The position numbers and the translations under genes are program-made. A DNA stretch of 64,000 nucleotides, from the NCBI GenBank assembly GCA_964036195.1, contig OZ038459.1:18659206-18723205 (forward strand), read 5' to 3'. Each line of letters starts with the position of its first letter. Within the stretch, counting starts at the first letter, position 1. The notes under the pieces are model-generated. The model was given only the letters and a program-made list of their open reading frames with translations, ran no database searches and was not told the DNA's origin. This document shows, one piece after another, positions 55,601-64,000 of this stretch. The stretch is from Sphaerolaimus hirsutus. Lineage: Eukaryota > Nematoda > Chromadorea > Monhysterida > Sphaerolaimidae.

Positions 55601-58600
55601 TCCGCCCACTGCGGAGCGAGCATGTCAAATAATCCGCTTATATCTTTATCCTAGATGTGTGATGGGTAGAATGAGATGGGTGGTGGGTTTAGATGTGTAG
55701 TGGGCTTAGATGTGTACATAGTCAGAAGGCCTCAGTCAGTAAATGCGAAGTAATCCAACTTCACAATTACTTTTCAAAAGGTTCCGTACATTTGACAACT
55801 CTAGTGTCTGAAAACCTGGTATTTTCCAATTCAGGACCAGCGAAGCTTCCAGCGACGCGGCGCTTAAGGAAATGGGCGGAGTCACGTTCATCGCGGTGTT
55901 TCTGGCCTACGTGTTTTTCGGCGGCGTGCTCAACGTGCTCGTGATGGGCGCGAGCGGCAACTACCTGTCCGGCGTCTACATCAGCTTTTTGTCGCTGACT
56001 ACGGACATTGGGAGTGCGGTTTCTGAACAGAAGTGAGTGAAGCGCTATTTTCACAGTTACGGTGTGTATTCTGTAGGGTCTTTCACCCCCGTCGAAAGTT
56101 GTCATACCGTGTTTCCGCGAATAAAACCACAGCGGAGTAATCTTTTCGCCGAGTTTTTGATGTAGGGTTCAAGGAGAGGGAAGTTATTTTTCCTCAGAAT
56201 TACACTATGGAATCTGCTGGTCTGTCTGACTTGCATGATCATTTTTAACACTTTTGCAACATCTATTCCGCCAATCACAGACGTGGAGTTTTTCAGGTGG
56301 GGGAGTTATTCGAGGGGTGGTTTTTCCTCACCCAGCTATCAGGGGGGGCTTATTCAAGGGGGTCTTATTCGAGGATATACGTATAAATCTCACCTCGAAC
56401 AGACGCTCGGGCAATCTTCACAATTAGACTGACTGTGGGACTGACCTCCTAATTATCATCAATCTAACTATTACCGCAAAATCCCCCCCAAAACCCCGCT
56501 CGCCCAGAATCTACACGGTGCCCGTCGCGTTGACCTACGTCGTCATCGGCGTGGCCCTGTGCACGATCGCCGTGGAAATCGCCGCCGTGCACTTGCGCCG
56601 ACTTCATTGGGTCGGCCGGCCGGCTGGCAAGCACAGGGCAGGCTTGCTAAGGGTCTGGGTGGGCGGCAGGCGCACCAATATAGCTGATGTGCTTAGTGCC
56701 GCTTGCGCTCAGGTGGCACTGTCGGACACTGGGGAATGACATGTAAAATGTGAAATGTCAAGTGAAGTGTGAAAAGTTAGGTGAAATGCCCTGGGAAATG
56801 GCAAATCGTGTTTTCCGTGTTCCATGGCTTTTTCCACGACTTTTGGCACTTTGCATGACATTTTACATTTTTCAGTGCATTTTACAGGGTCTGGGAGTGC
56901 CCCAAGATGGGCATACCCATGGAGTCGGTGAACAATTTGGATTTGGAAGATTTGATGAATTGCGCCCTAGATATTAGTAGTGGCAAGCCGGTGCGTCTTT
57001 TTCAGGTTTTTTTTTACAGTTCACAAAGTTGATTTTAAACTGATTTTAAAATTCAGGTGGAAGTGCGCATGCTAGATGAGGAAACACCGCTACAGTATGT
57101 TACCAGATTTTTTTGCTTTGCAGTTGAAGGAAATACGTTCATCTTTTTATGTAAATATTTTCTTTCGAGTGCACATTCCATAAGTGATTTCTTATCCCAT
57201 TTAAATCTCATCAATATGTACTTTAGGATATTACACAATTAGTATGTCACCAATACGCTGCGTTTGTTCATTGATATGAAGTTGTAAAACATATTTATGT
57301 TGTCTTCGCATTGACTGCAGAATGTATCCGGATACGGTCCTATAATTCCGTATAAATACTTTCCTATTCATCTACCAAAAGAGCTGTTTGGTAGTTCGAT
57401 GACTTTTGACTTTGGCATCGTGCCATTAGTAATCAACTACTCTTTCACAGCCAGCCAGCAACCTGCGGCTGGGGGGCACTCTCACATGCACTGCAAAAAT
57501 AGCATGTAACATGTCATGTAAAGTCACGTAAAATGTCAAATTTGTGATTCAAATTTGCAAAATTGATTTAAAAAATTACTGCTGAGAGTGGCACCGTTTG
57601 GAACACCTATACCGCTATTGTAGCATCTAGAAGCCAAAAGTGTGGCGCGCAGCCAACCGCCCGAACTGCACCCAAATTTAACCACCACCGCAGGCCGGGC
57701 GCGTTCACGCACGACGCGGCCACGCGCTCCATCGACGACGTGGACACCGAGCACGAGCTCGGCGAGCAGGACCGCAACGCGAACAAGTCGGACAAGTTGG
57801 CCCACTGCCAAGTCGCCGATCTGCGCATCAGAATGGCGCCGCCGGCCACGCTGCGCACCTACAGCAGGCAGCTGGACTTCCACGGGCCGTACGGATTGGA
57901 AAAGAAAGAACTGATGAGAGTGACGAAGTTCCCCAGGGCCGTGGTGCACAAGATGTCCGTGATGGACACCCCCGTGAAGGGCGAATGTGTGCCGATGAGA
58001 CACGGTAAATTGGCACTCAGCCAAGGCGTGGGGTTGATAGCGCGTATTTCGCGCAAGATTTCCTTTAGGGCCGACGGAAGTGATCTGTAAGTATTGCGAC
58101 ATTATGCTTGCCACATTAAATTTACGTGTGCGCGTGCCATTGCGCACTGCATCCTGTTCCGATGACACTCTGAAATGCATGAGATTCACAATCGACACGT
58201 TCGCACAGCTTTGCTTATGCCAGCCCCCCTGCACATTTGCTTAACCTCGCCACCAGTCACTGTAACTACGTCATCTTGCCACTAGTGATGGAATGGCGCC
58301 ATGGCGCTGGCGCCATTTGAGGGCGCTGAAGGGCGCCATTGACATCTGGCGCCCTTTTCCTGTGGCGCCAATAGCGCTTGGCGCCCTGATGGCGCCCATA
58401 ACGCCCTTTCTATGGCGCTTTTCCATCACTACTTACCACCCAATTGCACGACCCATCCGCTTGAAGCAGTCACACCCGCTAAAACTCATTCCCAAAATGC
58501 ACCAAACTCCAGCCACGCCGCGGCGCCTCATGAGTTCGCACATTCCGCCGCCGAAAACGAAACTGTACAGCATGAAAATCGGCAGCGGCACGAGCACGCC

Positions 58601-61600
58601 TTTGAGCGGCGCCGCCAGCGCACAGGGAAGCCCGGCTAAGTCGCCGGTGGGGCAGCAGATTAAAACCCCTGGGGTTAGTGGGGGGTTTACTTTAGGAGGG
58701 TCGATTACAGGGCTCGAACGGGATTCCGATTCGGAATCCAGCGATATTTCGGGATTTGGTAGGCCCGATCGAAATCCTGATCACAAAAACTCGATCCTGA
58801 TTCCGAAAAATCTGTGGACATGATGAAGTTCGAAAAATGAGGCAAAAATGTGCACTGAGGAATGTGAAAAGTGTTAAATTTATGCCACTTTTATGGCATC
58901 CAGGTGTAATTTCAGACCATTCTTGTGGCAATTCAGAGAAAAACCTTTGATATCAGAAAAATCTCCAAAATACCCTATCCCGATCCCGAAACCTCAATCC
59001 CGTTTGAACCCTAGCCACTTCTAGAAAACATCCCCGTTCTCCCATGCACCCCTAAACCAACATTCCTCAAATCAACGTCACCGAAATGACACAGATGAGT
59101 GGAATCCGACCGCCGGCGACGCTGCGGCCCAAGGCGGAGCTGGCGCCGGCCGCGTCGCAGCCGCTGCCGCCCGCCGTCGCGCCCATGCACGCCGCGCCCG
59201 CGCAACTCTCGGCCACGCAATCACGTGTGATATTTGGAAAATTTGTAGAATAGCAAAGGAAAGATGTCGATAAGTCCAGTCAGAATTGGATAAGACGATC
59301 CCCTCTCGTCATTATTTTTGTGTGAAAAATATATATCAAGAGGATCAGCATCAAAATTTAGGCACAGCAGGCACATTTATCATGGCTGGGAACAGTTTGG
59401 TTAAAATTAGCTGAAAATAGGCAAACAGGCACATTAACTAGTGCTTTTGAAAGTGAAAAGTAGTATAAAAAAATAAAAAGGGATGAAAATGATTCATTTT
59501 GATTGAAAATGCAGGAAAAAAATAGCTCCTGAAAGATAAATGTCTGATCTAGGAGGGGGATATAAATAAGTCAAAAAATATGCCCCGGGATAGATAGATA
59601 GTTGAGTGGTACCTAGGATCGATAGCTGGCAGCCTTCGGGGGGGGGGGGACCCCCCTATTAGACCCTCGAATGAAACCTAAAGTGAAATTTCCTTGAAAT
59701 CCATTTCCTTGGACTTTAGAAGTACCTAATAAGTATTCAGACACCATCAAAGCCAACCACCCCCCCCCCCCACTCCACCAGCCCTACTAGCCGCATCACG
59801 CCGCAAGAATGCGGGCAGCAAGGAGAACTTGATCGGCTACTCGCACAACCCGCCGGCGACGGGCATGCGGCTGCCCAGCGCGCGCACGCCCGTCAAGACG
59901 CCGCAGCACGCCCAGTCGGGGCAGCATAGTGCTGGTTTGTGATGGGGAGGGTGTAATAATGGTGGGGAGATAGTGTGTTTGGTTGAATAACCCCCCCCCC
60001 CCCCTGTAAGAGGACTGAGGGAAAAATACTGCCCCCCGTAATAATTCCCCCCTTTGGGAATATGATAAATTCAGGGTAGGGATGGAAAAAAAACGCTTTT
60101 TTTCAACGGCCCCGCTTTTTTTTTAAAAAGCGCTTTTTTCGCTTTAAAAAAAATGTCAAGACGTTACCTAAAAAGCTCCCAAATATGGTTCTCAGTCAAT
60201 ATATACAGGTATATCAGACAAGTGGTAGTACTTGTGATGATATATAGCCATAGAATGGCTGTAAAATCATGATATAGCATTTTAAGTTCTGATTTCAGGC
60301 AGAAAAGTACAATTTTGTGTTGACTCATTTTGTATATCGCTGTTTGTTTATGTTTCATGACTTCTAGTGAAGTTAGGCATGGAATAGTGCTTAAATACGG
60401 CTTAAACCTCCCCGCCCCCCCCCCTGGCTACGTCCTTGGATAAATTTGTTGTGTATTTGAGCAAAAATAGCATGTTTTGTCGTGAATAAAGCATATTTCA
60501 TGAAATGAGTTGATAGAAATAGTTTGTCGAGTAAATAATTCCGCTCTTGAATAGTTCCCCCTCACAAATTTTTGCCGAAAAAATTATTTCCCAGGCAATT
60601 TTTCCAGCAAATTACGGGATGTGCATGACGCAAATAGGGATGGCCGGTGTCTTTTTAACAGTTTTTTTAAAAACAACGTTTTTTTATAATAAAAAACAGA
60701 GGCATCGAAACCGTCAGCCAAATTTTTTAGTACTAAACACTAGGTATTTTGTGATTTTTTTTTTGCGCAAGCGCGCAATTTCACATGCCCATTAGCATTG
60801 GTGGTTGTTTTCATTGGTTTTGAGGCATTTTTAGTGTGAAACCTTCCATTTGTTCATGCTATTGTCGCATAATAAGCCGTGATATGTTAGTGTAGTATAT
60901 AATATTCAGCCAATGTGCCCCCAGATAGCTGTACAGTGTGATACATCACTGCCAATGTATTTGCCTGCTCTTATAACCTTATTTAAGCACTTTTCCATGC
61001 CCAACTTCACTTGAAGTCACGAACATTCGACAAAAGGCAATATAAGTAAGAAGTCGACATAAAACAGATATTTTTTAAATACCCACTTATAATGCTATCC
61101 CATGGCTCCACAGCCATTCTGTGGCTATATATATAATCACAAAGTACTGCCAGTTGTCTAATGTACCTGTATATGTTGACCCATAACCATAACTGGGAGC
61201 TTTTGAAAAAAACACATTTTAAATTATAGAAAAACGTTGTTTTTTAAACCCGTTTTTTTAAAACAGGGTCGTTAAAAAAAACGTTTTTTGGCCATCCCTA
61301 GACGCAAACAACTAAACCGTATACTGATCGGGTCGCGTGATTTTTACAGAGAGCTTTCATGCTATCATATTTTATGAACAGAGCTGTGAGAAGTTTGCAT
61401 TCTTACCCCATGGTGAAAACGTAACGCGGTGAGAAACAATATTTTCGACACCTTATTCAGATAGGATACGGTAGACATCGCAGGGAAGCGTCCGGTCGGT
61501 TAGGGTTGGGAACCCGACCCGAACCCGACACACGCACACTTTATGGAACCGAAACCCGACCGGGTCGGTAAACCATAGTCAACGCCAATCGTACTCTCAG

Positions 61601-61695
61601 CGGGCAGCGAGTCGGGCAGTCTGGCGGGCAGCAGCGTGTCCATGGCGGCGCCCAGCGGCATGCGCATGCCCACGCCCGTCCGCAGACAGCACTAG
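52610..61695 (+). CDS. Two-pore-domain (K2P) potassium channel
   Basis: Plasma-membrane leak K+ channel by family. Exons 52610-52701, 52893-53024, 53526-53661, 54235-54415, 54689-54765, 55063-55180, 55835-56032, 56508-56712, 56907-56990, 57057-57094, 57694-58086, 58535-58673, 59095-59224, 59782-59934, 61601-61695; phases agree throughout. M1 is VGFILLYLLIGATVFHSIES, followed by a cap region with a possible N-glycosylation site (HNQT). Pore 1 is canonical: AVTTLGYGYVTLVTDFG, then M2. The M2-M3 loop is basic, then Ser/Asp-rich. M3 is FIAVFLAYVFFGGVL. Pore 2 reads SLTTDIGSAV, lacking the usual TxGFGD filter. M4 is LTYVVIGVALCTIAVEI. The C-terminal tail of about 270 residues is Ser/Pro-rich. The start of exon 58535 is chosen by phase. 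The 5' end is missing or lies at 45515. Three introners interrupt it. Confidence 0.92.
52702..52889 (+). mobile_element. Introner 10: at the start of K2P M1, CTG type, phase 0
   Basis: TGT GTG CTG is followed by GTGCCAGTCCCAGACCATG, a hairpin, GGGTCTGGGACTGCCC and CTG, then GTC GGC TTC ATA. Removing it with one CTG joins CVNCVL-VGFILLYLL, an intact first membrane helix. GT...TG ends. Confidence 0.88.
53345..53480. repeat. CCGTATTTCCTCGAA-family fragment in a K2P intron
   Basis: ACCGTATTTCCTCGAATTACC, then CCCCCTCAAAATGGGCAC. A half element with no matching right end. Confidence 0.55.
53805..54225. repeat. K2P intron: repeat without introner insertion
   Basis: ACTTATGTCTTAGTCGACAA and TGACGTCATGATGGAGTG / TTTCCTCCGGAAAAATG match 50578-50830 and the host of the nested introner at 14377. 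A C tract precedes the next exon. Confidence 0.6.
54416..54688 (+). mobile_element. Introner 11: K2P M2-M3 loop, GT-AG, phase 2
   Basis: AGG TTC AG is followed by GTGCCAGTCCCGGACCCTG, a hairpin, GGGACTGCCCC and CAG, then G AGG TGG CTG. CAG duplication at 54413-54415 and 54686-54688. The centre (CCAAATCTTATTCAG...TTTGGATACA) is the same subfamily as introner 5. Confidence 0.9.
54766..55062. other. K2P intron, no feature recognised
   Basis: AT-rich, no repeat boundaries visible. Confidence 0.4.
55181..55834. repeat. K2P intron with ACACATCTAAACCCATC words
   Basis: CATCTAAACCCATCACACATCT recurs near 55213-55270 and 55370-55395, and its complement (GTGTGATGGGTAGA, GGTTTAGATGTG) near 55656-55715, giving an inverted-word element of about 500 bp. 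Similar GGGATGGGTTTAGATGTGGG occurs near 48350. Confidence 0.5.
56105..56385. mobile_element. CCGTATTT-family MITE
   Basis: ATACCGTGTTTCCGCGAATAA to TCTTATTCGAGGATATACG, in a K2P intron. Confidence 0.65.
56713..56906 (+). mobile_element. Introner 12: after K2P M4, GT-AG, phase 0
   Basis: TGC GCT CAG is followed by GTGGCACTGTCGGACACTG, a hairpin, GGGAGTGCCCC and AAG, then ATG GGC ATA CCC. The duplication is CAG upstream and AAG downstream, one change that keeps AG. Removal gives LSAACAQ-MGIPMESVNN. Confidence 0.88.
57095..57693. repeat. K2P intron with a degenerate introner-like copy
   Basis: 57473-57574 runs from GGGGCACTCTCACATGCACTG to CTGCTGAGAGTGGCAC with short AAATGTC arms. Flanking duplication not preserved. 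The rest is AT-rich. Confidence 0.5.
58283..58431. mobile_element. hAT MITE, GGCGCC word
   Basis: TAGTGATGGAATGGCGCC to GGCGCTTTTCCATCACTA with 8-bp flanks CTTGCCAC / CTTACCAC (7 of 8). Body of GGCGCCAT-type words. A relative lies at 62178-62305. Confidence 0.8.
58706..59013. mobile_element. CCCGAT-word hAT MITE
   Basis: CAGGGCTCGAACGGGATTCC to AATCCCGTTTGAACCCTA. The left arm is diverged (GATTCGGAATCC). K2P intron. Confidence 0.7.
59225..59781. repeat. K2P intron with CTATC-family relic
   Basis: 59560-59660 has CCGGGATAGATAGATAG and a G tract, as in the hAT family at 18875. Confidence 0.45.
59935..61600. repeat. K2P last intron: nested MITEs
   Basis: 59976-60620 has the arms of the CCGTAT family (GGTTGAATAACCCCC; CCCAGGCAATTTTTCC). 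About 60076-60410 is an AAAAAGCG-word hAT fragment starting TAGGGATGG. 60635-61300 is listed separately. 61500-61590 is an ACCCGA-word fragment starting TAGGGTTGGGAACCC. Confidence 0.5.
60635..61300. mobile_element. hAT MITE, AAAAACG word
   Basis: TAGGGATGGCC...GGCCATCCCTA with a perfect 8-bp duplication GACGCAAA (60627-60634, 61301-61308). The terminal arms are T- and A-rich (AACGTTTTTTTAT). Confidence 0.88.
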
Positions 61696-64000
61696 CGGAA
61701 ATAACGCGGCGGCGCCGCGCGAAAAAAAGTGTTTATTGCTTTTTTAATTACCTAAAGTTTACTGGGGAATATTTGCTTTGTTGGTTGTACTGCATTGAAC
61801 GGTGGGAGGGATTGATAGAATGTGGAAGATACAGTTCGATCATTTGATGGGTTGCTTTTTACCACGTGAAGTCACTTCACAATTTTTCTGAACACTGCAA
61901 AATGTGAAAACGCATGGCGGGCATTGACCTGAACTTTTACATCAAATATAATAACGAAACTAAAAAATGTTCTCACAGAAAATCAAAATCCAGCCCGTTC
62001 AGCAGTACAACTATATTCACATGGGTTGCATGCAATGGTATTTAACTAAATATTGGCTTCTTGCCAGACCTGCTTTTTTACATTTTTGCCTGTGGAGAAA
62101 TTTCGCATGTGGGCATGACCATCTGTTTGCTTGGCTTTTTGCACACTGCAATATTATCGCGGACAGACGCACGACCTAGTTATGGAAACGCTCCATGGCG
62201 CTTGGTGCAATGAACAAAACACTTGGCGCTGGCGCTTGGCGCTAGCGCCAAAGCGAAAAGCGCCATGGTGCTTGGCGCCACAGTTCTGGCGCATTTTCCA
62301 TAACTAGCGCGTGCTCATAACGCATCATGCAAAATGGAAAACTGAATTGAACTGGAGACAAGTGAGCACAGGACCATCAGAAAATCTGAGAAACACCGCT
62401 TATCCGAATAGCAACTTATTACCCTCACACAGGGGGGCAAAAATTGTAGCATTTTTTTTAGGACGCCATTACTGATAGGCTTCTAGAGTTCTTAAAAGTA
62501 CTAAGCTTTTCCAAAGTATGCGTAAGCGCAAAGCATTTTATTTTTACTCACCCCCGAGTACAGAAAGCATAAAGTGAAAAATTTCTACTTTTACTCACGA
62601 GTACGTTTTACCAGAAAGCGTAAATGTGAGTATTATCACAGGAAAATACAAGTAAAGTAAAAGGCAAGTAAACTTACATAAATTCTTTCTGGAAAAGTTA
62701 GAATGGAGCATTATGAATATTAACCCCGGACAACAGAAGGGTGTTTTCTTTCTATTAAGAAGTATTCTTTATGAAAAGTGGGTTAATTCATGGTTAGCAT
62801 TCCAAAAAATTGGTAAAATATTACGGAAAAATAGTCTTTCTGTACTCGGAAAAATTACTATACTATACTCTACAAAAGTAAGCGTAAATGCGAGAACAGA
62901 TACTTCTTTCAAGGGATGCGTATGCGTATTTACTCAGTACTCGAGTACCGTAAATCCTCGAATAAGTCCCCCCCTCGAATAACTCCCCCCTGTGAACTGA
63001 CTGAGGAAAAAATAACTCCCCCCCTCGAATAACTCCCCCCTCTTTTATGGGTGGGAACGAAGTCCGCGTATAAAAAATGTATGTATGTAAATATATATGT
63101 TCATTAAAAGCATTCATTATTTTGCAGTTTTTGCACACTAGCATTGATTTTATTGCGTGAATTTCTATTCTGGCTCACACGTTTATGCAGCCTACTTGAC
63201 CCCATTCAGATGATATACTGATCAAGTATTTTACTCAATCTTCCGACGAAAAAATAACTCCCCCCCTCGAATAAGTCCCCCCTCCAAAAATTCTGAGGAA
63301 AAAATAACTCCCCCGGGGACTTATTCGAGGATTTACGGTATACGTACTTTACGAGTAAAAGTAAGACGCATTAACGACTATGGACCTCTATACAAGTGTC
63401 GGTGCGCGACCAATCTCATTTAGCTACCTTTTCATCGAAACCTGCCGAAATTTTTTTTTAAATAATCGGAGCTAACTACAGCAGATTTTTTTAAATACAC
63501 ACCGCGACTATTTAGGTAGCATTATATTATCATCAAAATCTGTGAATGCAACTATCGTATGCACGTGTCGGTCTGAGTTCACATCGCTAAAGCAGTGTTG
63601 TGATTTTTCATTTTCGGATATATTTATAATTCATTCATATTTTATAAAAAATATTTATGCCAATCATTTACATTAGAGTGATCTGTATTCTGTGTTTTAA
63701 CTGAGTTCTAATTGAACCGCAAAAATTGCAATGAAGCATTATAATCACACACTAAAGATTAAAAATAAAATAATTGTTAATAAATACAAACAACTTGCTA
63801 CGACAATCTATGCACTGAATGAACAAAAATAATATAAATATTTATACGTAAATAAATTAATGAAACCAACATTACGCCACGCATCACATCAAAATTCAAC
63901 ATTTCCAACATCAAACATTTCAGACAATGAGCACACGAATAAAAAAAAGATCAAGGATTAACTGAAACTTGAATATACCTCAACTTCAGATGCGACAGAT
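61696..64000. repeat. Downstream of the K2P gene: word-type and nested elements
   Basis: 62178-62305 is a GGCGCC-word element (TAGTTATGGAAACGC / ATTTTCCATAACTA). 62490-63375 has GTAAAAGTA and TACTCGAGTAC words, as in 49240-49575, and is interrupted by 62946-63342. 63380-64000 has no recognised feature. Confidence 0.5.
62946..63342. mobile_element. CCGTAAATCCTCGAATAA-family MITE, nested
   Basis: TACCGTAAATCCTCGAATAA to TTATTCGAGGATTTACGGTA, with CCCCCCTCGAATAACTCC repeats inside. Inserted between TACTCGAG words of the surrounding element. Confidence 0.8.

Noticed and set aside
6018-56906. Programmed DNA excision of the elements, as with ciliate IESs
   Set aside because: Exact removal would fit, but the uniform orientation giving a 5' GT in all exonic copies and the ordinary AG at most 3' ends favour RNA splicing.

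Overview
This is animal nuclear DNA, probably from an invertebrate; I cannot name the species. The coding content is metazoan: a K2P potassium channel, eIF2B delta, a secreted WAP plus complement-control-protein (CCP) protein, and a Ly6-like cell-surface protein. All are split into short GC-rich exons with GT-AG introns, set in AT-rich DNA packed with small inverted-repeat transposons. A 200-base N run lies at 31465-31664.

Layout. 199-3878 (+): a two-domain Ly6/uPAR-like gene with a hydrophobic C-terminal tail. 20034-4331 (-): signal peptide, WAP domain, then eleven CCP modules, with further 3' exons not identified. 23203-38423 (-): four tandem paralogous genes (A to D) encoding a paired-like bipartite helix-turn-helix protein that ends in a CxxC...GWPxCxxCF zinc-knuckle-like motif. 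39338-43696 (-): a complete eight-exon eIF2B delta gene whose exons total exactly 439 codons. 52610-61695 (+): a K2P channel gene, with a possible first coding exon at 45515-45625. The remainder is intergenic or intronic and is filled mainly by hAT-type MITEs, fold-back elements and an abundant TIR family beginning CCGTATTTCCTCGAA.

The most interesting signal is a family of hairpin DNA elements that act as introns (introners). At least twelve copies sit inside coding exons of the CCP gene, HTH genes B and D, and the K2P gene. Each has an inverted-repeat body, a sense-strand 5' end starting GTG and a pyrimidine-rich 3' end, and a 3-bp target duplication, usually CAG or CTG. Removing the element plus one TSD copy restores the protein frame and domain at each site. 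CAG copies make ordinary GT-AG introns: the TIR supplies GT and the TSD supplies AG. Four CTG copies make introns that would end in TG, although their reading frames are equally intact. All twelve exonic copies have the orientation that puts GTG at the 5' end, which argues for removal by splicing rather than at the DNA level. Paralogues A and C lack the insertions found in B and D, where two copies landed independently 3 nt apart.

The annotation rests on reading the sequence, phase bookkeeping across exons, and family recognition. No searches or transcripts were available.
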